This document shows, one piece after another, positions 42,572-54,846 of a stretch of DNA of 64,000 nt. A program made the translations under genes and the position numbers. The notes under the pieces were generated by a model. That model was given only the letters and a program-made list of their open reading frames with translations, was not told where the DNA came from and did not search any database. This stretch comes from Adiantum capillus-veneris (lineage: Eukaryota; Streptophyta; Polypodiopsida; Polypodiales; Pteridaceae). The stretch is taken from assembly GCA_014529385.2 (NCBI GenBank), contig CM043944.1, forward strand, positions 66,542,895 to 66,606,894, written 5' to 3'. The stretch's first letter is position 1. Every line of letters begins with the position of its first letter.

Positions 42572-43432
42572 TTAAGCTCTCAAGCTCATTATGCTATGAA
42601 ATTTCCTCCTCAAGCCTTAAGCTCTCAAGCTCATTAAGCTCGAAGTTATTCACATCATCATCGAAATCCTCCTCCTCCTCCTCCTCCTAAGCTCCATTTC
42701 CTTAAGCTCTTCATAATCAAAATCGCCTTAAGCTCTTCTCTTTCTCCTCATTACAAGTTAAGCTCGGAGGCTCGGAAGCTGGGCCTCATGCCTTCAAAAG
42801 CCTTAAGCTCTTAAGCTTAATCCGGATTCCTAATCTCCTCCTCATAAGCGGGGATATTCTTAAGCTTCACCTCCGAATCTTCAAGCTTGCTTAATCCTCG
42901 TAAGCTTAAACCCGTTCATAAGCCATAATCAAAAACTCTTAATCTATCAAGAGCGGAGTTAACCCTCAAGCTTAAGTTTTTTTTTCAACCTCTCTTAATC
43001 TAATCTATCACCATAAGATAAGCCTAATCGAGTTTCGATCTCCTAAAGCGAGACTAATCTTCTAAGCTTTCATTACCCGAGTCATAAGCTCTCTTAAGCC
43101 GTCTTAAACCTTCCCTAAGCCTCATTAACTATTTGAAATCTGCTCGAAGATTATTAACCATTCGAATCGAGGAGCAGAAGGCAAAGTAAGAAAAATTTCA
43201 TCAATTTCTTGTTAAAACACTCGATTTAAGCCAGATCTGTCTTTGTAAGAGCATTTAAGCTTCCATTAGAAATTGATTAATCATGGATTCTATCGATTAA
43301 TTGGAAATTAGATGGATTGCTTGTTTGAATACTGTTGTCGGTAATTGCATCTGCTACACCTTGTTTCCCGCACCTCTCACAGCCAAGGGCGCGATGCCTT
43401 CCCGGTTCACCTTTCGCAATTATCCCCCGACA

Positions 43433-43743
43433 CCGCAAGTAAGAGCTCTACGCATTGACATAAGCATTTCATGGTAATCCGTAGCTTTTGGCATTGCCGA
43501 CCCGTGGCCTAATTTCATCATAAATAGGAATTTAAGCTTCAAAATCATAAAATAAGTATAGGTAAGATATTGGTGTATCATTGCTAAGGATTTAGATGCA
43601 TTGTGGGTTAAAAATGACTAGGTCAAAAACTCACTGGTTGTTAATAATCGCGATTTTTTCACTTGACCTAAAGTGAGATTTGAGACCATAACCATGTGTT
43701 CTTAGGTCTTATAAACATGTTTGGATTTCATTTAATGTTGTAA
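43433..43743. other. no gene seen between E and F
   Basis: 311 bases, AT-rich, with no recognisable coding or repeat. Confidence 0.5.
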
Positions 43744-45811
43744 CGGTGGTACAACCAAAGTGTGTCGATGCTAGAAGGTGGCATGGACATATATGTGCAA
43801 GCTAGCAGAAGCATGGCAAAAGGCTAGGGCAGCTAGGAAGATCATGGGCTGACAGGCAGCAGCGGATGTGTACGACTGATGCGGTTTATAGGCCAAGGAA
43901 GGCTCCATAAGGGGCTAATTTTGGTAGTAGGTAAAGGATGTGAAAAGTGCAACTTTTGGGTCCAGGAATGTAGAGCTTGAAGTACTAAAGGAGCAGGTCT
44001 AAACGGCTCATCAAACTGAGCTACAGAGCCCAAGTTATTCAAGGTTGAAGGTTCAGTGTGCTGCAGATTCTTGCCAAATAGCGCAACTGGGGACACATGT
44101 TCCAAGTGGAAGTCAAGTTACAGGTGTGTAGTACTCAATTTATGGGGCCTACTCGTCTTTTCAGATTGCAGATAGGAGCCACGGATTGCAAGTTATGGCT
44201 TGTTGAAATTTTAACGAGGGCTAGGTTGGTGCCCACTTGACCACCTCGAGAATCATGCAATCTAGCATCTTTTGAGTTGTGGCAAGGTTCTAGAGCAAGA
44301 TATCCATGATACACAGCTAGCAGGAATTGACTGCCATCAAATGGAGCCAGGAGGAGCCCGAAGCGGAAAGGTACTGAAACCGAAAGATTGGGTTCCTTCG
44401 TTCGAAGTTGATTGCAGATGATTTGATCGATTTTTACGGCCTCAGTTCGGGGGCTCGGGGAATTGCGAAGTGAGGCAAGGTGGAGTGAATCCAAAGTCAA
44501 TCAAGTAAGCTTGCAACCGGTTTTCTTGGCTTGGAAATCCGATATGTGAGCATTACATGGGGGTCGGGGGAAGAAGGCCAAAAAAAATAAGGTTTTAAAA
44601 AAATGGTTTTGAGGGTTTTGGTGGGCTTAAGAGACCACCAAAACCAATGGCTGCCACGTGGCCATAGATGATCCCACATGCGAGATCTGGGTAGAGATAG
44701 CCGGAGTATAAAGCCTATCCAGTGCGCCAATTGACAGCATACGAGGTGTGAGAGGAGCTCTCCCTTGTGCTAGGCTATGGTGGCCACTTGTCGGCCCTGT
44801 GCCTATCGTGCGCGCTAGCGCGAGGGGATTCGCAGATTTGGCGGGCTTTGGCTGCAATCGGCGGTGTGTGTTGTGGTGCCAGCGGGGGGTGTGTCAGACT
44901 GATAACGTGGCTTGACTAGGATGGTTTCCCGCACCTACCCCCTTTTTGAAGACAAAGTGAGTGCCTCCCCCCGGGGCCCAATAGCGATGTCGCTATTTCC
45001 TGGGAGGGGTGTCCCACGGTGGTGCACTGAAGCGAGAGAGAGAAGGAAAAGGCAATTCGAGTGTGCCTCAAGGGCCAATACTAAGAGGGCAATCCCATGA
45101 TGTGGAGAGAGAGAGCAAGTCCGGAGCAGTAGGAGTAAGAGCAAGTCCACAAAGGCCAAATTGGGTCGGTTTTCACCATGCAGATACCAAAATACCAAGT
45201 GATGGCAATGCAAAAAACATTCTAAAAGAAGCTCCAAATGGGTACACAAGGTTGATAGCTCTTTGTTTTTTTCCTTTTAGCCTTAGCCAAGCCTTATAAA
45301 AGGGCATAGAAGTTCATTTTTTAGGGTCTTTTAACCAAGAGGCTTTTTTGTGGGAGAGAGTGATTGGAGTTTAATTTCAAGCTTGTGTATTGCAAGCTTG
45401 CCATTGGAGCTGCATAATTGACTGTACTATCTCCCTATGCAATAATATCAAAAATTTCCCCATACTTCTTGTGTTGCTTCTCCCCATCCCCCTCCGTTTC
45501 TCTTGCTCTTTGTGTACTTTCCTGTGTTTGTAGAGGGTTTGCCTGCAGCTTTAAGGGTGTCACTAAGAGGGAAGATTTGGGGTGTCTAGTGAGCCAGAAA
45601 GGGTGAGTTGAGTAGTGTGGGTGTGTTTGTGTTGAAAGGTGTTTTTTAGCAAGGTGTGAGGTAGTTGTTCGGTATACTAAAGTGGAATTGTTAGTGCAAA
45701 TTAGCCAATTTGAAGGTGTTATTAGAGAGGTTAGGGGTGCTGTGGAAATCCTTGGGCTATATAGAGACAAATATTTTGTGTGTTGGGTGTGTTCCCTATT
45801 CCCCCTCTCCA
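43744..45811 (+). repeat. F 5' LTR
   Basis: It matches 47926-50005 throughout with many substitutions and indels, so it is older than G1. The hairpin at 44977-45004 (AATAGCGA / TCGCTATT) lies in a GC-rich part. ORFs on the minus strand at 44135-44857 are not kept in the other copy. Confidence 0.85.
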
Positions 45812-45814
45812 TCT

Positions 45815-45834
45815 TTTGGTGCCCCCATGAAGGA
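45815..45834 (+). other. F primer-binding site
   Basis: TTTGGTGCCCCCATGAAGG, a few bases after the LTR end CTCTCCA. The first 13 bases are the same as in G0, G1 and G3. Confidence 0.7.
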
Positions 45835-46199
45835 GTTGTCTGGTGCGCCAATTTCAGGTTCGAAGCGGTGTTTTTTAGTCGACAAAGCGGTTGGCTGATG
45901 GTCAAGATGTTTGATGGTGGATTTTGAAGCTGACAGAGATGGTGGAGCTAGGTTTTGGAACCCTATTTACGATCATTGAAGATCTCCAGGTTTGGTTAGC
46001 AGATTTAAAGTTATGGCTGTTGTCGATGCGTATATCGACGGATCCAAAAAGGTTGCAGACGGTGCCGTTGTTGATGTGAGGACAAGACAAGGTATGGTTC
46101 GATGGTTTATAGAGCAGGGATAGAGAATGTTGGCAAAGGTTGCAAAGTCAATTTCTGGAGCAGTTTTGAGAGGTGATTACGCCATAAGAAGCTGGTGCA

Positions 46200-47516
46200 A
46201 GGCTGAAGGCGGTACGCCAGGATGTAAGTAAAGATTTATCCATTTTCATTGAGCAGTTTGAAGGTGGTTGGAAGCAGTTAGAGGTTGCTACTAGGGTTAA
46301 AAGCAACCAGTATTTGAAGCTGACAAAACTATTGGAGTGTTTGCATCTGAGGATTAGAGAAAAGGTCAAAGACGGTGCAAATACTTATGAAGACATGGTC
46401 TATCTGGCAAAGATAAAGAGCAGAAAGGTAAGGCGAAAGATGGAGTTGGGCATGCTAAATCCAATAGATTATATGCATGTTGCGCTGGTAGTAGAGTTCT
46501 CATTGGTTCAACCAAGGACGGTTCCAAGTGCTTGGAGTGCCAAGCATGTTGAGGTAAGAACTATTGTTGCTTATGTTCCTTGGAGATTTCCAGTATGTGA
46601 AGTGCGTGTGCCGAGGATGGACGAGCTTGTAGACGAGGAGAAGCCCCATATTGAGGTGAACAAAGAAACAAAAGTAGTAGCATATGTGGAGGTTCCGGTG
46701 CGGGTTGAAGAGATAATTCCTGTTCTTGTGGATAGTTTGCATGAAAAGATAGTAGAATGCAGTAGGATTGCAGATACCAAGGGTTCAAGAGCTGATGAAG
46801 AAAGTGAGAAAAGTCAGGATGATGGTCAAGCTTTTGTGGAGCAGCAAGCAGATGAAGATGCAGATATGAAATTGTGTAGATGGGAGACAAGAGAGGAGAA
46901 TAGTGTGGATTAGTCCACATCTTATGACGGGGAGACAGAGTCTGAGGAACCTAAGCTGGTAAAGGTAAATTTTCCCTCTTATGTGTTTCGTGATATGGTA
47001 GTAGTCCATGTGCAAGAAGAGCAGGGAACAAAGCAAGCCCAGATGTTTGATGAAGACCAAATGAAGTGGTTTAGGCCTACAGATGATGAAATGCAGGTAA
47101 AGGTAGTGTGTGGTGCCATGCTAATGGTTGTGCTGGTGAAAGTAGAGGTGGACGGTGCCATGGTGGTGCAACAGGTTCAGCATTTTGCCAAGAGAGATAG
47201 AGCAGTTGTATCTATGGAGGAAGTCCAGGTGAATGCAAAAGAGAATGAGTGTCTCTCTTCCTTGGACGAGCCTGATGCAGTGGTAGAAGAGGTGCTTGAA
47301 GAACATAAGGTTGAAGCTAAAGAGCAGGAGGTGTTGATCGACCTTGAAGGGTTGGTTGATGAGGAAGGGCTGGATGATTCTAGAGTTGAGTGTGTGGCCA
47401 AAGAGGAGGTTGTGATACCAAAGACAGAGGAGATTAAGATGCATCAGACATATCCAATGGTGGAAGAAGAAGAATCCCAAGCAGTGACTTGGCTTCCATT
47501 AATTAAAGGTATGTAA
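46200..47516 (+). pseudogene. gag: F gag-like protein
   Basis: One frame of about 438 codons with a single TAG at 46911. The first part (DVSKDLSIFIEQFEGGWKQL, LKLTKLLECLHLRIREKV, TYEDMVYLAKIKSRKVRRKM) lines up loosely with the E Gag segments FEKKFKQL, KVELFIQAVDP and EAVNMIVKRQMRVDKM. The second half is acidic and valine-rich (EEVLEEHKVEAKEQEVLIDL) with no zinc knuckle. The first ATG in this frame is at 46314. Without an enzyme domain it could only be structural, if expressed. Confidence 0.6.
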
Positions 47517-47908
47517 GCTATGGCTGATGCCTATGGTGGTACATACAACTATGTGGAGGCTCGTTTAGCACGCGCAGGGTTCTAGGGTGAAGGCCTCCAC
47601 TTTATTAGTTGGGAGGGAGGGTCAGACATGTGTTGGAGCTTGGTGTCAGGTAGGCTAGGGCCAGCCTACACATATAATGATCTATGTGTTGGGGTACGCC
47701 ACTATGGTGAGCAGCTACAGATGGGTGGAAGATGTCCAAGGTAGGTGTTTGATCCAGGCGGAAGCTATATGATTCAAGGGGTGGGGCAACAACCCACTTG
47801 AAGGAAAAATAAGACTGTGTACATATGGTTTTTGTTTTCTCATAGTATGTGCCAGGTTCTGCAGTTAGAAGTGGAATAAAGCTCTTGTGTGGTTGAGCAT
47901 AAATGCTC

Positions 47909-47925
47909 AACTAGGGGGTGGGCAA
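47909..47925 (+). other. F polypurine tract
   Basis: CTAGGGGGTGGGCAA precedes the 3' LTR start TGATGG. Confidence 0.7.
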
Positions 47926-50005
47926 TGATGGTACAACGAAAGTGTGTCAATGCTAGAAGGTGGCATGTATAGATATGTGCAGGCTAGTAGAAGCATGGTA
48001 AAAGGCTAGAGCAGCTAGGAAGATCATGGGCTGACAGGCAGCAACAAAGGTGTATGATTGATGTAGTTTCTAGGCCAAGGAAGGCTCCATAAGGGGCTAA
48101 TTTGGGTAGCAGGTGAACAATTTTGGGTCGAGGAATGTAGAGCTTGAAGTGCTGAAAGAGCGGGTCCAAACGGCTCATCAAGAGCTATGGAGCCCAAGTT
48201 ATTGAAGGTTGAAGGTTCAGTGTGCTGCAGATTCTTGCCGGATAGGGCAGCTAGGGATAGGTGGTCCAAGTAGAACTCAAGTTACAAGTGTGTAGTGATG
48301 AATTTATGGGGCCTACCCGTCTTTTCAGATTGCAGATGGGAACCACGGATTGCAAGTTATGGCATGTTCGAATTTTACCGGGGGCTAGGTTGGTGCCCAC
48401 TTGACCACCTTGAGAATCGTGCAATTTGTCATCTTTTGAGTTGCGGCAAGGGTGTAGAGCAGGATATGCATCATACGGAGCTAGAAAAAGTTGATTGCAC
48501 GTCAAATGGAGCCCGGAGCAGAAAGGTACTGAAATCGGAAGATTGGGTGCCTTTGTTCGAAGTTAATTGCAAATGATTTGATTAGTCTTTGCAACCTCAG
48601 TTCAGGGGCTCAAGGAGTTGCGAAGTGTGGCAAGGTGGGGTGAATCCGAAGTCAGTCAAGTAATCTTGCGATCGATTTTCTTGGCTTGGCAATCCGATAT
48701 GTGAGCATTACATGGGGAACTGGGGAAGAAGGACAAAAGCAACAAGGTTTTAAAACAAATGTTTTTGAGGGTTTTGGTGAGCTTAAGGACCACGGAGCCA
48801 ATGGCTGCCATGTGGCCATAGATTATCCCACATGCAAGATCCGAGTAGATAGCTGGAGTATAAAGCCTATCCCGTGCACCCATTGACATCATACAAGGTG
48901 TGAGGCGAGCTCTCCCTTATGCTAGGCTATGGTGGCCGCTTGTCCGCCCTATGCGTGTCGTGTGCGCTGGCGCGAGGGGATCCGGGTGCCTTTTTTGGCA
49001 GGCTTTGGCTGGCGTGGTTGGTCTGTGTTGTGGTGCCTGCGGGGGCGGTGTGTCACACTAATGATGTGGCTTGACAAGGGCGGTTTCCCGAGCGCCGTCC
49101 CCCTTTTTGAATACAAAGTGAGTGCCTCCCCTTGAGGCCCAATAGCGATGTCGCTATTGCTTGGGAGGGGTGTCCCACGGTGGTGCAGTGAAGCGAGAGA
49201 GAGAAGGAAAAGGAAATTCTAGGACGCCTCAAGGCCCAATACTAAGAGGGCAATCGCATGATGTGGAGAGAGAGAAATAGTGTGGAGCAACAACAGTAAG
49301 AGCGAGAGGTCACAAAGTAATTGAAAAGGGGCCTATCCCGCCCACCACAAACACCAAATTGGGCAGGTTTGCACCATGCAGATACCAAAATACCAAGTGG
49401 GGGTAATGCAAAACAAGTTCTAAAAGAACCGTCAGTTGGGTGTACGAGCTAGATAGCTCTTTGTTTTTTTCCTTTTAGCCTTAGCCAAGCCTTATGAAAG
49501 GGCATAGACGTTCATTTTTTAGGGTCTTTTGACCAAGAGGCTTTTTTGCCAGAGAGAGTGATTGGAGTTTTTCAAGCTTGTGTATTGCAAGCTTTCCATT
49601 GGAGCTGCATACTTGATTGTACTATCTCCCTATGCAATAATACCAAACATTTCCCCCTACCTTTTGTGTTGCTTCTCCCCATCCCACTCCTTTTCTCTTG
49701 CTCTTTGTGTACTTTCCGTTTTTTGCAGAGATTTTGCTTGCAGCTTGAAGGGTGTCACTAAGAGGGCAGAATTGGGGTGTCTTGTGAGCAGAAAAGGGTG
49801 ATTTGAGTAGTGTGGGTGTGTTTGTGTTGAAAGATGTTTTTTTTCAAGGTGTGAGGCAGTTGTTCTGTATGTGAACGTGGAATTGTTAGCGCAAATTAGC
49901 CAATTTGAAGGTGTTATTAGAGAGGTTAGGGGTACTGTGAAAATCCCTGGGCTATAGAGAGGCAAACATTTTGTGTTGTGGGTGTGTTCCCTATTCCCCT
50001 TTCCA
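47926..50005 (+). repeat. F 3' LTR
   Basis: 2080 bp, ending CCCCTTTCCA. It contains the AATAGCGA/TCGCTATT hairpin at 49138-49164. Confidence 0.85.
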
Positions 50006-50233
50006 ACCGTAGTAATTTGTTTGCCGATGAGCAACTAGCTTTTGGTGATTTCTGTCATTTGAGTGTAGAGCTTGAGTTAGATGTGAGTTGTTTTATGTTT
50101 TCCAAGAGATTGACAACCTCTTGTAGCCTCTATGCACTAGTCGAGTCAGCTTCGTCCCATGGATTGACAATTATATTCCTAGTTCTCGCTATGTGTGCAA
50201 TAAGATAGGAGTGAGTTTAGACACCCATCGCAT
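50006..50233. other. no gene seen between F and G3
   Basis: About 230 bases. A plus-strand run of about 70 open codons from 50006 has no recognisable domain and is probably chance or an unknown remnant. Confidence 0.4.
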
Positions 50234-50443
50234 TGACGGGAGCAAAGCGAACCCCGAACCCCGACGGCCTCTAAAACACCGAGGACCGAATGGCGCGCCT
50301 CGATCCTGTCATGGTAAAGCAAACAAGGGGCACCACCTAGCTTCAACGGCTAGGACGCAAACAACACACCACCATAACAAAGTTTTCATACAAGAGATAT
50401 GGATGCTTGGGAGTAATGATGAAGAGGAAAGGGAATGAGATCA

Positions 50444-50482
<39 letters not shown>

Positions 50483-50876
50483 GGGAGGGGGGTATAGCGG
50501 CTTAGTACTTAGGCACCACAAAAGGATGGCGAATCCGCATACCCTTCACACATACACAAGCTCACTCCAAACACAAGACTAGGTGGCGATTCCGCACACC
50601 TCACATGGGCAAAATATTGCAAGAAAACATACTCACAAAACCTCAAGCTTTATTTAGAGAACAAGGCGATGAAATGGGGAGCATAGGGTAGGGGAATGAG
50701 AAGGGAGAGCATGGTAGAGCACATGGCGGATAGGTGGGAGTTGATGGTGAAAACTCGCACAAGGGTTATGGCCATCATCCTTCATTTAGTTTCCCTTCAT
50801 CTTCCATAGCCCAAGGGTGTAGAGGTCATGCTCAAGACGAGCATGGTGGTTGCGGTGATGGTGATGGTGTGGGTGT

Positions 50877-52858
50877 TGAGAGCTGATTTTTTGAGATGGG
50901 GCTTAACTCAAGGCTCCCACCAGACAACCACTCCATGAGACCCTACACACGCATATTTCTTAGGGGCACCACCCTCTTTTATGGAGAAAGAAGGAAACCA
51001 AAACAAACCATATACAACACACACACACACACACTCACACCTTCCTTATGTGCTTCAACACAAAATGCCCTTCAACCATTCAACACACACTCCTTAAGCA
51101 ATCCCTTTGAACACTGCACAAACTCACATGCAAAGATTGACCTTCACCATATTAGTGCTCATATACTTCTAAGAAAAGCAAGCACAAAACCTCAAAACTC
51201 AAAACACCATAATGCACAAATACTTGACAACTCCTTTCCTTTCCCAAAAGAAGAGACTACTTACACACATAAGGCGGCATGCATAGAGAGCTCTTCTCCA
51301 TCTATGTAGCCCCAAGACTTACTTACACACAACATAAAGAGAGAAGCCAAGCAAATAGACACCATGGTGCACAAAAAACTTTCTCAACAAACAAGCAACC
51401 CAATGAGCACAAAATATGAGAAGCTGCCAAGATAGGCTTACCAATTTTACATGCGCAAAAGTGTGACGACGACACCCCAATTGCAACAATTTGTTGATCA
51501 AACCATGAGATAGATCATTGAACTTGATATCCTTGCTCTCATATAGAATCTACAAGCCTTATTTAGGGATGAGTATGATAAGAGAAATGTTTGCAAGAGA
51601 ATGGTAGCAATAGCATATTGATGCTCTCTCTATGGTGCCGCTTATGATAGCGAGCTTAGGAAATGGATAGGGAGACAAGAGGAAAGAGAGATTAGGGATT
51701 CCCTAACCTTAGAGGAGATTATTTTCAGAAATGGAGTAGGTGTGTGTATTTTTGTGCTTGCCAAAGGGCCTTTTTATAGTTGTACAAGACCTTGGGTTAT
51801 GTTAAACTTGACTAGGGTAGGTAATTAACCATAGTTAGGTTCCCTTTTGACCATTCCTTCAATTATGAAAATAAGGGACTTATTTTTTCATTAAAAATAG
51901 ACTTTTAAGTCGTGGAGGCTCCATAAGGGTTGATAATGTATGTGGGCCCCACCATGATGTCCCTCCAGTGGCTCCTGCAGAGTGTCCCCATCCTGTTTGT
52001 TGTGTCTCTGGAAGCATCTTGAGCCGACCCCTCCACATGCAAGTGGTTTTTAACTCCCCATTGGTATTTTAGAATGTTGGAGAATTCAAGAAAAATTTTC
52101 ACCTTTGTGGTTTACCTGATTGTAACTTTGACCTGCAGTAACAGTGTCCGCAGCACCTTGTTTTCACCATAACTATCAGCCTGTAACTCAGAATTGGGTG
52201 CTGTAAAAGGCAAAGTTGACCTTCTCAAAGTGTTTAAGCTGATTTTGGAGTGTTCCTCAAGTATACCCACGATCTAAGGTGTTCAAGATGCATCCAAAAC
52301 ACCTTTTGAACCAAGTCTCCTTGTAGGGGGCCCTTTAGCATGCATCCAAGGTGTAGCATGCTTTTTCAAAAGAGAATCCACCTTAAACAAATGAGGTAGG
52401 ATCCAATAAAGTTTGATTTATTGGGGATATACATTATATTTAAGATTTGTTGACCAACACAAGTAAATGATCCAAGAGTTGGGTCACATAGTGGTGGGGA
52501 AGGGAAGGCCTACAAGGATAACCCTACCCGTGAGAGAAGATGGGTAAGATAAGTGCCCATAAATTATTTATTTACAAATTATGGGATGTAGATAGCTATT
52601 TAAATTAGTAAAGGTAATTAGTTAAAAGAATATGCAGTAAAAAAACTAGGAGAGTAGAATTAAGTTTACTATTTACATTTAGCATGAAGAGAGAAATATG
52701 ATGTAAATGCATAAAGATCTAAGAAGGGTAAGGTGTTTGTATGGAAAAAGGCTATTACGGAAAGAGAGAATGAACACTAGGTTAAAACTTTGATAAAAAA
52801 TATATACATTTGAGTAGAAATGTAGTGCAAATGCAAGGTTACCATTTAACGCTACTCA
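50877..52858 (-). mobile_element. solo LTR inside the G3 3' LTR
   Basis: 1982 bp from TGAGAGC to CTACTCA, absent from the other G3 LTR. It has a U5-like TAGGGGCACCACCC at 50961-50974 and a minus-strand TATA box (ACTATAAAAAGGCCC, 51766-51780). It sits in a GT run, so the target duplication (about GTGT) is not exact. No coding. Confidence 0.72.
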
Positions 52859-52940
52859 GTGTGTGTGTGTGCACTAGGCACACACAGTGCATAGTGTACT
52901 CTTTGGTGATGGTGTGTGTCCTTAGTGTGATGGTGACCCC

Positions 52941-52954
52941 TCTTTATATAGGGG
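52941..52954 (-). promoter_or_regulatory. TATA box of G3 3' LTR
   Basis: CCCCTATATAAAGA on the minus strand; the partner LTR has CCCTATATAAAGAGG near 60699-60712. Confidence 0.6.
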
Positions 52955-53783
52955 AGGAGGGGGGGAGAAATTCTAGAATTTAGAAATGAAGAAATCATTA
53001 TCTACATAGGCCATGTGACTGTGGGCCCCACTTGTTTGGCTCTGTGTATATGTGCTAGAACAACAGTCTTATGAGAGAGAGACTAAGAGAGAGAGATGGG
53101 TTGATGAAAAAAAGTGAGAGGTGACATGGAGAATAAAGTAATTACAAGAGCAGAGAGAGGGGAGTGTATTCAGAGGTGAATCTGTGTGCAGATGTGTGTG
53201 AACACAAGAAAAATCAGGTAACCACCGGGTGGGGATGGGTCTGTGGGCACCTTTTTCAGTGAAACTGAGTGTGTGTGAGTGTGGGGGAGGTTATTTAGCT
53301 ACAAGACAAGATACATGGCGCCCTTTAGAGAGAGAGGGGGGTATTTGGGTCATGGGATATGATAGGAGAGAGAAAGAGGGGTGGGGTATACTATTTTGGA
53401 AGATAGGGTAAGTTGTATGTGAGTTAGGGTGCATTATTGGTGAGTTATAATGCATTATTGGTGAGAGGTAGGGTAGCTTGAGGGGAGAGAGAAAGGAGAA
53501 AGGACAAGGGGAAGAGAGAGGGGGTTGACCTTTTGAGTGGAGGAGAGGAAAAGGGACACACGGTGGGGCAACAATGAAGAAAAAGGAGGCAAGGTGGGGA
53601 TGGGCTACCCCGCAGGCATGAGGTGGCCTATTTTACCTTTCTTATATATTTACATAATCATACTTTATTTTTTTCGTACTTTTTCCAATGCCTTTTATCA
53701 CTCCCTCCCTAAGAGGGGATTTTCATGGGGTGGGGACGAGAGAAGAGGGGTATGGGAGCTTGGCTTGTGAAAAGCCCCCATCA

Positions 53784-53802
53784 TTAGCCCTCCCCTTTTG
53801 GC
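53784..53802 (-). other. G3 polypurine tract
   Basis: Minus strand CCAAAAGGGGAGGGCTAA abuts the LTR start TGATGG, very like the G1 tract. Confidence 0.8.
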
Positions 53803-53907
53803 TAGAGGCATTCATGTCTCTAGCTCATCTGTTTGATTATTATCGTCAGTGGTGGAAGCTGATGGTGTGTCCTCATCTGGAATGTCAATTGGTGGAGCCT
53901 GGTCAAA

Positions 53908-54846
53908 TCAAAGAAAATAAGGTTTAAGTTGCCAACCATTTACCCTGGTTTTATGAAGTTTTCCATCAGCCTCCATAAGCTGGTAGCTTCCATTGGCATA
54001 CTTTTTCCTGATGATGAAAGGGTCTTCCCATCCGAGCAGGAGTTTCTTATACTTGCACGTGTCAAAGCGATTGTCGTAGCGAAGCACCAACATTCCTTTC
54101 TTCAATTCTTTTTTTCGTAGATGCTCGTTAAAGCTAAGCCGTCTTTCCAAGTTGATGACGTGATCTCTCAAATGCATGTTGGGTTGTTGAAGTTGGCTTG
54201 CCATTACTCTGAGACTTTGTAGTTGCGCTTCAATGGGCAAGATTGCTTCCTTACCAAATACTAGATGATACGGTGTGAATCCCAAGGATGTACGAAATGA
54301 AGTTATGTAGGCGCATAAAGCTGGTAGTAGATACTTATAGTAGTCTCCGGGATGATTGTTTACCTACTTGGTAATAATTTTAGAAACCATTCCATTTACC
54401 TTTTCAAATAGGCCATTACATTGAGGGTAATATGGTGAAGAGTGCTTCCTTGTAATGCCCAGTTTCTGCATTAATTCTCCTACCAAGTCTGCTCTGAAAC
54501 CTGGCCCTCTATCAAAGATGATCTCTAAAGGTGTGCCAAACCTACAACATATGTGCTCGTAGATAAATTTAGCTACCTCTATCGCTGTGATTCTAGTGGT
54601 GGCTGTAGCCTCTGCCCATCTAGTCATGTAGTCGACCCCCATGATAATGTAGAATTTTCCTGAGTTGGCCCTAGGTAATGGCCCAATGGCATCGATACCC
54701 CATTTTTCAAATGGGCCATATGAGAGAATAGGTGTCTGTGGTTCAGGCATAAGTGACCTAGTGCCGGCCTTTTGACACAACTTACACGTTTTGCACCAAT
54801 GGTGTACATTACGGTTGAGGCTAGGCCATATGAAGCCTGCTTGCAA
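53908..54846 (-). pseudogene. pol: G3 integrase
   Basis: One frame with a TAG at 54364 (IITK-stop-VNNHP, where G1 has IITKQVHLHP). Zinc finger end CKTCKLCQKAG; core KWGIDAIGPLP, IIFDRGPGFRADL and GLFEKVNGMV give D, D and E; the C-terminal barrel reads GWEDPFIIRKKYANGSYQL. It is a close homologue of the G1 integrase. The upstream part of the finger lies in the duplicated block at 54736-55450. Confidence 0.88.

Larger units (their letters stand above)
29129..43432 (+). mobile_element. Ty3/gypsy element E, fungal-like type
   Basis: Plus-strand element with 5' LTR 29129-31293, internal region 31294-39836 and 3' LTR 39837-43432. The LTRs start TGTCG and end CGACA. Order: gag, protease, reverse transcriptase, RNase H, integrase. 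Sequence motifs (LALIDHG.E, PYSNRWFTVPKKNG, DLYSGYDQFQLA, YNPEGNGKSERGH) resemble elements I know mainly from fungi (recalled, not searched). No target duplication: flanks are ACCCT and CCGCA. It has two later insertions (33009-35592; 41251-42571) and many stops. Confidence 0.88.
39837..43432 (+). repeat. E 3' LTR, with transposon copy C inside
   Basis: It matches the 5' LTR in order with scattered changes. It carries copy C at 41251-42571, a roughly 50-base duplication around that insertion site, and extra bases near its end (CACAGCCAAGGGCGC) missing from the 5' LTR. Confidence 0.88.
43744..50005 (+). mobile_element. non-autonomous LTR element F (LARD-like)
   Basis: Two LTRs of about 2.07 kb (43744-45811; 47926-50005) flank 2.1 kb that has a primer site, one gag-like frame and a polypurine tract but no protease, reverse transcriptase or integrase. 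The right LTR starts TGATGG; the left start is mutated to CGGTGG. No target duplication is seen (TGTAA versus ACCGT). It would depend on enzymes from a relative, plausibly E by LTR similarity. Confidence 0.82.
50234..53783 (-). repeat. G3 3' LTR, enlarged by an insertion
   Basis: It matches 59994-61533 on both sides of an insertion at 50877-52858. It has the U5 motif AAGGGGCACCACC at 50325-50338, a GA run at 50443-50479, and a TATA box at 52941-52954. Confidence 0.9.

Noticed and set aside
44135-44857. Minus-strand ORFs in the F 5' LTR
   Set aside because: The matching place in the 3' LTR has a broken frame, so there is no sign of selection.
46500-47480. Minus-strand ORFs opposite the F gag-like frame
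   Set aside because: Antisense shadows of an acidic coding frame; composition (Ser/Thr/Leu) is what the complement of Glu/Val codons gives.
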